Assembly (NCBI GenBank): GCA_029865285.1
Contig: JAOUHE010000012.1
Coordinates: forward strand, 1 to 20,521
Origin: Chloroflexota bacterium
Lineage (GTDB): Bacteria > Chloroflexota > Limnocylindria > QHBO01
Direction of reading: 5' to 3'
Length of the DNA: 20,521 nucleotides
Shown: piece after piece, positions 5,912 through 12,357 of the stretch
How the letters are laid out: each line of letters begins with the position of its first letter
How positions within the stretch are numbered: position 1 is the stretch's first letter
The notes under the pieces: model-generated
Told to the model about the DNA's origin: nothing
What the model saw: only the letters and a program-made list of their open reading frames with translations
The model's database searches: none
Position numbers and translations under genes: made by a program

Positions 5912-7440
5912 CGGCCGTTGGCTCCGTCGGCCGACAGGTCGAGATAGGCGCCAAGCCCGTGGATGCCGCCCTCGCGGCCGTAGCCGGACTCCTTGTAGCC
6001 GCCGAACGGCGAGGTGGGGTCGAAGCGGTTGAAGGTGTTGGCCCACACCACGCCGGCCTTCATGGCGGCCACCATCTTGAAGATGCGGCTCCCCTTCTCG
6101 GTCCAGACGCCGGCCGAGAGGCCGTAGGGCGTGTTGTTGGCCTTCTCGATCGCCTCCTCCGGTGTGCGGAAGGTCAGGACCGATAGCACCGGCCCGAAGA
6201 TCTCCTCCTGCGCGATGCGGTGGCTCTGGCTCACGCCGGTGAAAAGCGTGGGCCGGAAGAAGAAGCCGCGGTCGGGCAGGACGCAGTCGGGCTGGAAGAT
6301 CTCGGCCCCTTCGTCGATCCCCGACTGCACCAGTTCCGCGATCTTGGCCAGCTGTCCGGCCGAGTTGATGGCGCCCACATCGGTGTTCTTGTCGAGCGGA
6401 TCGCCGACGCGCAGCGTGGAGAGGCGAGCCTTGAGCTTGTCGAGCAGCGGCTCGTAGATCGACTCCTGGACGAAGAGGCGCGAGCCGGCGCAGCACACCT
6501 CGCCCTGGTTGAAGTAGATCCCGTTGATGATCCCCTCGATCGCCTGGTCGAGCGGCGCGTCGTCAAAGACGATGTTGGCGGCCTTTCCGCCAAGCTCCAG
6601 CGTGACCTTCTTCCGGGAGCCGGCAACGGCGCGGGCCAGCATCTTGCCGACCGCGGTGGACCCGGTGAACGCGACCTTGTTCACGTCGGGGTGACGAACC
6701 AGCTCCATGCCGATCTCGCCGGGGCCGGTGATGATATTGACCACGCCCGGGGGGAGATCGGCCTGGCGCACCACGTCGGCGAACAGGTACGCGGTCAGCG
6801 GAGTCGTGGAGGCGGGCTTGAGGACGACGGTGTTGCCTGCGGCCAGGGCCGGGGCGATCTTCCAGGCCAGCATCAGGAGCGGGAAGTTCCACGGGATGAT
6901 CTGCGCCGCCACGCCCAGCGACCGGGGCGTGCGCCCGGGGAAGGCGTAGTCGAGCTTGTCGGCCCAGCCGGCGTAGTAGAAGAAGTGCGCCGCGGCCAGC
7001 GGCACGTCGACGTCGCGGCTCTCCTTGATCGGCTTGCCCGAGTTCATCGTCTCGACCACGGCGAACTCGCGGGAGCGTTCCTGCATGATCCGGGCGATCC
7101 GGTACAGGTACTTCGCCCGCTCGCTGCCGGGGAGTCGCGACCAGACGTTGTCGTGAGCGGCCCGGGCAGCCACCACCGCGCGGTTGACATCGGCCTTGGA
7201 GGCGCGGGCAACGCGGGCCAGGTGTTCCTCGGTGGCCGGGTTCATGACGTCGAACGTGTCGCGTGGTCGGGATGGCCGGAACTCGTTGCCGATGAACAGG
7301 CCGTACTCCGGGCGGATGGCGACGTGATCGGTCGACTCGGGCGCCGCGGCGTACTCCCACGGGATGCCGCGGGCGGTCATTCCCCACGAAGCGGGTGCGG
7401 GGAGGGTCTCGGGCTTCTTGGGCTTCCTGGTGACCGTCAC
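5908..7440 (-). CDS. Aldehyde dehydrogenase family protein (catalytic)
   Basis: This 510-aa NAD(P)-dependent aldehyde dehydrogenase oxidises an aldehyde to the acid. Visible signatures are IIPWNFP (oxyanion Asn), VVLKPAS (cofactor Lys), FTGSTAVGK, ELGGK with general-base Glu282, GEVCCAG with nucleophile Cys316 or Cys317, EEIFGPVL and FGGYKESGYGREGG. The N-terminus has a roughly 35-residue Pro-rich lead before the usual start. I chose GTG at 7440 because a GATAAT box ends 7 nt upstream (leaderless); ATG at 7467 is the alternative. It overlaps the short paralogue by 4 nt. deoC is 3.5 kb upstream on the same strand. The DeoC product acetaldehyde is therefore a candidate substrate, by inference from known deoC/aldehyde dehydrogenase pairing and not from specificity residues. 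Confidence 0.94.
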   Translation of the reverse strand: MTVTRKPKKPETLPAPASWGMTARGIPWEYAAAPESTDHVAIRPEYGLFIGNEFRPSRPRDTFDVMNPATEEHLARVARASKADVNRAVVAARAAHDNVWSRLPGSERAKYLYRIARIMQERSREFAVVETMNSGKPIKESRDVDVPLAAAHFFYYAGWADKLDYAFPGRTPRSLGVAAQIIPWNFPLLMLAWKIAPALAAGNTVVLKPASTTPLTAYLFADVVRQADLPPGVVNIITGPGEIGMELVRHPDVNKVAFTGSTAVGKMLARAVAGSRKKVTLELGGKAANIVFDDAPLDQAIEGIINGIYFNQGEVCCAGSRLFVQESIYEPLLDKLKARLSTLRVGDPLDKNTDVGAINSAGQLAKIAELVQSGIDEGAEIFQPDCVLPDRGFFFRPTLFTGVSQSHRIAQEEIFGPVLSVLTFRTPEEAIEKANNTPYGLSAGVWTEKGSRIFKMVAAMKAGVVWANTFNRFDPTSPFGGYKESGYGREGGIHGLGAYLDLSADGANGR

Positions 7441-7447
7441 GCGGCCG

Positions 7448-7453
7448 ATTATC
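7448..7453 (-). promoter_or_regulatory. -10 element of the aldehyde dehydrogenase unit
   Basis: The minus strand reads GATAAT, ending 7 nt before the GTG at 7440. No Shine-Dalgarno is seen for either candidate start. The box lies inside the reading frame if the ATG at 7467 is used, which argues for the shorter start. Confidence 0.4.
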
Positions 7454-7527
7454 GCACCAAGACACATGGCGGCCGAGCGTTCAGCCCTTCGGCCAGCGGG
7501 GCGGGACCGCCGAGCAGCCCGTCACAC

Positions 7528-7533
7528 TAGACT
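7528..7533 (+). promoter_or_regulatory. -10-like element of the membrane protein gene
   Basis: TAGACT ends 8 nt before the ATG at 7542 with no Shine-Dalgarno between. This is the same near-leaderless arrangement as at several other genes in the window. Confidence 0.35.
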
Positions 7534-7541
7534 TCCAGCCC

Positions 7542-8204
7542 ATGATCGACGCCCGCCGTATCTCCCGGCAGCGTGCCCTCGTGGGCGCGGGGGCGGCCGT
7601 ACTGCTCGGCGTGCTGCTCGGCGCGTTCAGCTCGCTCGGCGACCGCATCCACGTCATGGTGGTGAACGGCCTCGCCAACGCCGCCGCGCCGTGGATCGTC
7701 ATCGCGTTCGTCGCCGGCGCGCTGCAGAGAAGCGCAATGGGCGGAGCGATTGCCGGAGCAGCGGCGCTCGTGACCGGCGTCGTCACGTACTACGGTGGCT
7801 TCGTCGCCGGCGGCTACGCGTACCTGCTCCCGTTCCTGGCCGCGTGGTCCCTGGTGGCCGCTGGCAGCGGAGCGCTCTTCGGCCTGGCAGGTGGCATGAG
7901 GGCAGACGACCCCGGTCGGTGGCGGGTGGGTGCGGTCGTTCTGGTCGCGGGTGCACTCCTGGCCGAGGCGGCGTACCGCCTCATCCTGCTGGAGGTTTGG
8001 ACCGGCATCGAGTGGGACCGCACCTACATGCAGGTGGCGGTCGCCGACACGGTGGCGGCGGTCGTGCTGCTGCTCGTCCTCGTGGAGCGCCGCCGCTGGC
8101 TCAGCGCCTTCGCGATCCTGCTGCCGGTCGCGGCCGCCGGCCTGATCGTGTTCCTGGCGGCGGAAAAGATGTTCAGATGGGTGAGCGGCCTCGCGTTCAC
8201 CTAG
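7542..8204 (+). CDS. Multi-span integral membrane protein, unknown function
   Basis: This 220-aa protein is mostly hydrophobic, with six to seven predicted spans near residues 12-32, 46-62, 67-88, 94-118, 128-148, 165-182 and 187-207. The short N-terminus is basic (MIDARRISRQR). A charged loop (RADDPGRWR, about 120-128) divides it into halves. It resembles small DUF-type membrane proteins of high-GC bacteria (possibly DUF6518-like, low certainty). I see no catalytic or transport motif. It is transcribed divergently from the aldehyde dehydrogenase genes across about 100 nt and convergently with the broken XRE gene. It stands alone with its own promoter-like box, so context says little about its job. 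Confidence 0.82.
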   Translation: MIDARRISRQRALVGAGAAVLLGVLLGAFSSLGDRIHVMVVNGLANAAAPWIVIAFVAGALQRSAMGGAIAGAAALVTGVVTYYGGFVAGGYAYLLPFLAAWSLVAAGSGALFGLAGGMRADDPGRWRVGAVVLVAGALLAEAAYRLILLEVWTGIEWDRTYMQVAVADTVAAVVLLLVLVERRRWLSAFAILLPVAAAGLIVFLAAEKMFRWVSGLAFT

Positions 8205-8286
8205 ACGGGCCTCCCGGCGCCCGCCGCCCTTCTGCGCCATGTTTGCACCCGGTGGCCGCTATCGGTCCTGGAGGCCGGATCTGCTG

Positions 8287-9094
8287 TCAGATTGCCACCG
8301 GTGGACCGTTGGGCGGCTGGATGGGCCCGATGGCTGCGATCTGACCCGGTTCGGGCGGTTGGCTTGAGCGTGGATTGGGCCGGCGGACCCGGTGGTGTCC
8401 GGTGGAAGTCGTTCTAGCTGCCCCCGGATGCGCATATGGCAGGAACGAGAGCGCGGCGAGCCTCCCGGCAGGATCGCGGAGCCAGCGGCGCAGCGTTTGG
8501 CCGTCGTCCGGCAGCGCGGCGCGCAGGACGGTCGCGTGAGCGGCCACACGGCGCCGATTCGTCGTCGTATCGCGCATCACCACCCACGTGGAGACGTCGC
8601 TCACAGCCCAACCTCGATCAGCCGCCAGGCTGGGTGCCAGGCGACGGTAGCGATCCACCGTGGAGAGCAGCTCCTGGACGTCCACGAGTTGGGTCTTCAG
8701 TTCAAATCACGAGTAGGCTCCGGCGCCCCGGATGGAACGCCAGGATGTCGACCCCTCCCCGCTCGCCATATACCGAGAACGAGACCTCGGGGACGGCGAT
8801 CCAGGGAGCGTGGAGACGAAACAGTCGCGCCATCTGCTCGTGCATCTGGCCGTGGCCGGCTCCCAGCATCCGATCGAGGTCGCCGCCACGCCAGCGCGGT
8901 ACGAAATCGATCCTGATCTCGAGCGCGGTGGCGACGGCCAGCAGGGCGTCAAGCGCGAGGGCTCCTACGTGGCCTCGCTCAATCCGCGAGATCGTGGACG
9001 GCGACGTCCCGGCCCGCTCTGCGACGTCACGCTGCCTCGATCCGCGATGCACGCGCACGGCCCGGAAGACGGCCCCCAGTCGCATCGGCTCCAC
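8287..9094 (-). pseudogene. XRE-HTH / PD-(D/E)XK-like protein gene with a one-base frameshift
   Basis: Reading from GTG 9094, the protein begins with a helix-turn-helix (RQRDVAERAGTSPSTISRIERG, about residues 20-42). It continues to a nuclease-like core with PEVSFS, VDILAF and LLVI, and then meets TGA at 8704-8702. Skipping one T of the TTT run at 8704-8706 restores the frame: ELKTQLVDVQELLSTVDRYRR to a stop at 8287, giving a 268-residue protein. Restored, the core shows E...D...ExK spacing typical of PD-(D/E)XK folds. The two halves fit one conserved family of HTH proteins, so the break is real in this sequence. It could be a pseudogene, a sequencing or assembly error, or less likely programmed slippage. 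The start is supported by GATACT ending 6 nt upstream. It lies 49 nt after ogt and may also be reached by read-through. Confidence 0.8.
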
Positions 9095-9115
9095 TGCGCC
9101 AGTATCTCGGGCGAC

Positions 9116-9133
9116 GGGTTACCGGTGGGTTAC
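9116..9133. repeat. Direct GGGTTAC repeat upstream of the XRE gene
   Basis: Two copies of GGGTTAC (9116-9122 and 9127-9133) are spaced 11 bp start to start, one helical turn, between ogt and the XRE-type gene. Their position just upstream of the GATACT box fits an operator, possibly for autoregulation by the HTH protein. Confidence 0.4.
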
Positions 9134-9143
9134 AAGGGACTTA

Positions 9144-9755
9144 TCAGCCACTCGCCAGCGAACCCTCGAGGGTGAGCAGGAAGCGCTTGCGGTCGAGTCC
9201 GCCGGTGTAGCCGCCCAGCCCCCCGTCGGCGTGGAGCACGCGATGGCAGGGAAGCACGATCGGAATCGGATTCGAGCCGAGGGCATTGCCTGCTGCTCGC
9301 GCTCCGCGGGGCGATCCGGCCTCGGCGGCAACCCACCCGTACGTGGTGACGGCTCCAAACGGGACCTCCGCCGTGGCCCGCAGGACTCCCCGCGCGAAGC
9401 CGCGGACCAACGACCAGTCGAGTGGGACCTCGAAGGCGCGGCGGCGCCCCGAGAAGTAGTCGTCGAGCTCGCGGCGCACCTCGTCGGTGGGACCTGGCGC
9501 CCGCAGGATGCGCGGCGACACCCGGGCAGCCAGCTCGGCCATCAACTCCCCCTGCGGCTCGCCGGGGTAAGCGAGGCGAACGAGGCCGCGCGGCGTGACG
9601 AAGACGGTCAGCTCGCCCATCGGCGAATCGGCGGTGGCATAGGCGACGTCCAGCAACCCGGCATCGGCAGCGCGGCGCGCCAGCGCCTCTGCGAATCCGG
9701 GGGCATCGGGGTACGCCGGCGCGATCGTGCGCAGGTCGCGTTCGATATCGGTCAC
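9144..9755 (-). CDS. ogt: Methylated-DNA-[protein]-cysteine S-methyltransferase
   Basis: This suicide repair enzyme removes alkyl groups from O6-alkylguanine onto its own cysteine. In 203 aa it shows an N-terminal ribonuclease-like domain (about 35-115) and a C-terminal winged-helix DNA-binding domain (about 118-200). The active site is IVLPCHRVL with acceptor Cys170. Other family features are VPFGAVTTYGWVA, the GNALGSNPIPI stretch before the active site, and GGYTGGLDRKRFLL after it. It starts with GTG at 9755, overlapping the sigma-factor stop by 4 nt, so translation is coupled. There is no Ada-type N-terminal zinc domain, so this is an Ogt/Mgt-like repair protein and not itself a methylation sensor. 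About 35 extra N-terminal residues (ERDLRTIAPAYPDAPGFAEALARRA) precede the core and form a short helical extension. Confidence 0.95.
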   Translation of the reverse strand: MTDIERDLRTIAPAYPDAPGFAEALARRAADAGLLDVAYATADSPMGELTVFVTPRGLVRLAYPGEPQGELMAELAARVSPRILRAPGPTDEVRRELDDYFSGRRRAFEVPLDWSLVRGFARGVLRATAEVPFGAVTTYGWVAAEAGSPRGARAAGNALGSNPIPIVLPCHRVLHADGGLGGYTGGLDRKRFLLTLEGSLASG

Positions 9756-10249
9756 GAGGTCACCTCCATGCGCAGCCGTCGAAGGCCCGCGCTGACATTC
9801 TGTCGCGCCGCCTCCTCGCTGACGCCCATCCGCTCGGCGATCTGCGCGTAGGCCAGATCAAAGACAAACCGATGCACCACTGCCGCGCGCTGCTTGGGCG
9901 GCAGCGTCCGCACCGATCGCCAGAGGCCGTCGTCCAGAACGCCGGGCGCTGCTGACGCCAACTGCGCAGGATCCGCGTCGTCGAGGTTGCCAGCGCGGTG
10001 TCGGGCACGGCGCCGGATCAGATCCGTCGCCTTGCGCTGGGCGATCGTGTACAGCCAGGCCCGCAGGTGATCGCCATGGCGGAGTCGCGGGTAGGCACGC
10101 AGTGCCGAGATGAATGTCTCCTGCAGGCAGTCTTCCGCATCGGTCGGCCCCACCGAGGCCACGAGAAACCGATGCAGCTCCGAGGCGTGGTCGTCGATCA
10201 GCGACTGGAACGGCGGCAGATCCACATGTGGTGAAACGCCGCGGGGCAT
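9752..10249 (-). CDS. ECF-type RNA polymerase sigma factor
   Basis: This 165-aa sigma-70 family protein has region 2 (about 13-77: DHASELHRFL, DAEDCLQETFISALRAY, LRAWLYTIAQRKATDLIRRR) and region 4 (about 112-160: LPPKQRAAVVHRFVFDLAYAQIAERMGVSEEAARQNV). Regions 1 and 3 are absent, as is usual for ECF factors. No anti-sigma gene is adjacent. Instead it overlaps the alkyltransferase gene by 4 nt and follows the DsbA-like gene by 14 nt. Start choice is ATG 10249; GTG 10225 is possible and neither has a clear Shine-Dalgarno. Either this sigma factor controls an alkylation response including ogt, or it is merely co-transcribed. The recognition promoter is unknown. Confidence 0.9.
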   Translation of the reverse strand: MPRGVSPHVDLPPFQSLIDDHASELHRFLVASVGPTDAEDCLQETFISALRAYPRLRHGDHLRAWLYTIAQRKATDLIRRRARHRAGNLDDADPAQLASAAPGVLDDGLWRSVRTLPPKQRAAVVHRFVFDLAYAQIAERMGVSEEAARQNVSAGLRRLRMEVTS

Positions 10250-10263
10250 GGGAACGTGAGCCG

Positions 10264-10950
10264 TCAGCCGGCCGCAGCCGCTGCCCGCAGCAGGTCGTCG
10301 TAGGCGGACGGGTCGTCGCGCACGATCGTCGGGCGCCAGAAGCCGTCGCTCCCCTCTTCCCAGGTTGCCTCGATGCCGGGGTTCTGGACGTTCGTGCCAT
10401 CGGCCAGGAAGAGGTGCGGCGAGCCGTCGACCGCGTCGCTGCGGGCGACCTCGTACTGCTCGAACACCAGGTGCCGAGCCCGACCGGCGTCGAACGCCTC
10501 GGCCAGCGCCTCGAGATCGACGCCGTCGCACTCCGCGGCGACCTCCAGGATCACGTGGCGCAGGCTGATGCAGCGGCTCTCGCCCCAGAAGGCGCGGCGA
10601 AGGCCGCGATCGAGCTGCTCGGACGCCGCGAGTCCCTGTTCCTTGGCGGCCTGCACCGCCTCCATCGGTGGCAGCAGGGTGGCCGGCCAGGTCCAGGCCG
10701 GTGCGCTCCACGGCTGCCATCCGGCACGTGGCGCCAGGGCAGCGCAGGCATCGAGCTCGACCTCCAGCTCGTCGCGCGGCGTCGGCTGCGAGTTGAAGAG
10801 CTCGAGCGGAAAGATCCGGTGGTCGAACGCGACCCGCTCTTCCAGGCCGAGGCGACGCCGGGCGTCGTGCAGGCGCCACACGGCGACGTGCGCCCACGGA
10901 CAGCCGAGGTCGGAGTACACGACGATGGTGCCCGGCGCGACCTCGACCAT
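10264..10950 (-). CDS. DsbA-family (thioredoxin-fold) protein with a CPWA site
   Basis: This 228-aa protein begins with a thioredoxin-like strand and active-site turn (VVYSDLGCPWAHVAVWRL). An inserted helical domain and a second thioredoxin segment (FLADGTNVQNPGIE) follow, as in the DsbA/FrnE/HCCA-isomerase group. The site is Cys17-Pro-Trp-Ala, so the second Cys of a CXXC oxidoreductase is missing; the remaining Cys are scattered (DACAAL, RCISLRH, AECDGVD). It has no signal peptide and is probably cytosolic. Classical disulfide oxidase activity is unlikely; a glutathione- or mycothiol-linked transferase or isomerase role fits the fold. The start is ATG 10950, 4 nt after the deoC stop; an upstream TTG (10962) would overlap deoC. 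Confidence 0.87.
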   Translation of the reverse strand: MVEVAPGTIVVYSDLGCPWAHVAVWRLHDARRRLGLEERVAFDHRIFPLELFNSQPTPRDELEVELDACAALAPRAGWQPWSAPAWTWPATLLPPMEAVQAAKEQGLAASEQLDRGLRRAFWGESRCISLRHVILEVAAECDGVDLEALAEAFDAGRARHLVFEQYEVARSDAVDGSPHLFLADGTNVQNPGIEATWEEGSDGFWRPTIVRDDPSAYDDLLRAAAAAG

Positions 10951-10954
10951 CGGG

Positions 10955-11908
10955 CTAGTCAAGCGTGAAGTAGTCGCCGCCCGAGTAGCGGCCAGTGCGC
11001 TCCTTGCGGATCTGCATGAGGATGTCGTTGAGCAGGGTCGAGGCGCCGAATCGGAATCGGTCAGGGGTCATCCAATCAGGGCCAAGTGTCTCGTACAGGA
11101 CCGTCAGGTAGGCGATCGCCTGCTTGGCGGTGCGGATCCCGCCGGCCGGCTTCATCCCCACCGCTCGTCCGGTCTGCGCGTAGAAGTCGCGGATCGCCTC
11201 GAGCATGACCAGGGTGACCGGCAGCGTCGCCGCCGGCTGCACCTTTCCGGTGCTGGTCTTGATGAAATCGGCACCCGCCGCCATGGCCAGGACCGATGCC
11301 CGACGCACGTTGTCGTAGGTCTCGAGCTCACCGGTCTCCAGGATCACCTTGAGGTGCGCCTCGCCGCATGCCTCCTTGACCGCCACGATCTCCTCGAAGA
11401 CCTTCGCGTAATCGCCGGAGAGGTAGGCCCCGCGATCGATAACCATGTCGATCTCATCGGCCCCCAGGGCGACCGCCTCACGAACGTCCGCCAACTTGAC
11501 CGATAACGGAGCCTGTCCCGACGGGAAGTAGGTGGCCACCGCCGCGATCTTCACCCCCGACCCGGCCAGGGCTGCCTTCGCGGTGGCGATCCGGTTCGGG
11601 TAGACGCACAGCGCGGCAACGCTGGGGATGGAGGGGTCGGTGGGATCCGGGCGACGCGCCTTGCCCGCCAGCGCACGGATCTTGCCCGGCGTGTCTTTCC
11701 CTTCCAGCGTGGTGAGGTCGATCATGCGGATCGCCAGGTCCAGCGCCCACAGCTTCGACTCGCGCTTGATGCTTCGCTTGGCGAGCGAGGCGGCGCGCTC
11801 CTCGACCCCAACCTGGTCGACCGCCCAGACGCGTCCGAGCAGGTTCCCGAGCGCGGGAGGACCCTGTGCGAGGCGAGCGTCGGCGCGGCGAACGGGTGTG
11901 CTGCTCAT
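10955..11908 (-). CDS. deoC: Deoxyribose-phosphate aldolase
   Basis: This cytosolic class I aldolase cleaves 2-deoxyribose-5-phosphate to acetaldehyde and glyceraldehyde-3-phosphate in deoxynucleoside catabolism. The 317-aa length matches the long form of DeoC with an N-terminal extension of about 60 residues. Motifs seen are ALCVYPNR, GADEIDMVID, LKVILETGEL, FIKTSTGK with the Schiff-base Lys217, and MKPAGGIRT with the second catalytic Lys253. The ATG at 11908 is chosen because TACAAT ends 9 nt upstream and the N-terminus fits the family. It heads a compact minus-strand unit with the DsbA-like, sigma and ogt genes. The aldehyde dehydrogenase pair lies 3.5 kb downstream on the same strand and could oxidise the acetaldehyde produced. 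Confidence 0.95.
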   Translation of the reverse strand: MSSTPVRRADARLAQGPPALGNLLGRVWAVDQVGVEERAASLAKRSIKRESKLWALDLAIRMIDLTTLEGKDTPGKIRALAGKARRPDPTDPSIPSVAALCVYPNRIATAKAALAGSGVKIAAVATYFPSGQAPLSVKLADVREAVALGADEIDMVIDRGAYLSGDYAKVFEEIVAVKEACGEAHLKVILETGELETYDNVRRASVLAMAAGADFIKTSTGKVQPAATLPVTLVMLEAIRDFYAQTGRAVGMKPAGGIRTAKQAIAYLTVLYETLGPDWMTPDRFRFGASTLLNDILMQIRKERTGRYSGGDYFTLD

Positions 11909-11917
11909 GGGCGAGCC

Positions 11918-11955
11918 ATTGTACCGTCCGATCTCCCACGAGCCGGTGCTACGCT
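11918..11955. promoter_or_regulatory. Divergent promoters of deoC and the 126-aa gene
   Basis: The 54-nt gap holds one -10 box for each direction. TACAAT on the minus strand (11923-11918) ends 9 nt before the deoC ATG. TACGCT on the plus strand (11950-11955) ends 7 nt before the GTG at 11963. Neither gene has a Shine-Dalgarno, so both transcripts look leaderless. Confidence 0.45.
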
Positions 11956-11962
11956 CCTGCTC

Positions 11963-12343
11963 GTGGATGTCCAACCGTCGGAGCTGCTCGTCTACTGCCT
12001 GACCCGCGACCGGGAGCTGGCGGCTGACCTGGACGGCACGCTGAGTGGCGCCCTGGCCTTCTTCTACAACGACGCCGCGCGCCTGCACCAGGCAACGGTC
12101 CTGCGACAGCCCGATCTCGTGGTGGTCGACATTGGGGCCATCCGGGAGGAGTACGGCGACGCCGGCCTCGGCCCGATCGTTACCTTCCTGCGCGAACGTG
12201 CGCCCGCCGCGCGGATCGCCGTGCGGCCCGCGGCGGGGTCCGAGTGGCTGATCAGCGCCGAGGCGGGAAAACCGGTCGAACTGCTCCCGGCCGAGCGCGA
12301 CGCCTGCGTGAGCGCTGTGTCCGCACTTTGCGGCGCCGCCTGA
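11963..12343 (+). CDS. 126-aa hypothetical protein, possibly receiver-like fold
   Basis: This small acidic protein starts with GTG (VDVQPSELLVYCLTRD). It shows an alternating strand-helix pattern: ELLVYCL, then helix, QPDLVVVDIGAI, helix, RIAVRPA, ending near CVSAVSAL. The DLVVVDIG strand resembles the phosphoacceptor strand of response-regulator receivers, but the other receiver residues (acidic pair, conserved Lys) are not evident. It may be a degenerate receiver or an unrelated alpha/beta fold. The start is chosen from a TACGCT box 7 nt upstream. The gene diverges from deoC and converges with kelch gene A across 14 nt. I do not recognise the family. Confidence 0.7.
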   Translation: MDVQPSELLVYCLTRDRELAADLDGTLSGALAFFYNDAARLHQATVLRQPDLVVVDIGAIREEYGDAGLGPIVTFLRERAPAARIAVRPAAGSEWLISAEAGKPVELLPAERDACVSAVSALCGAA

Positions 12344-12357
12344 GGCAGAGGTCCGCG

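Noticed and set aside
8205..8400. Possible separate element in the region after the membrane protein gene
   Set aside because: The restored frame of the XRE/nuclease-like gene extends to 8287, and the remaining 80 nt shows no structure or gene.
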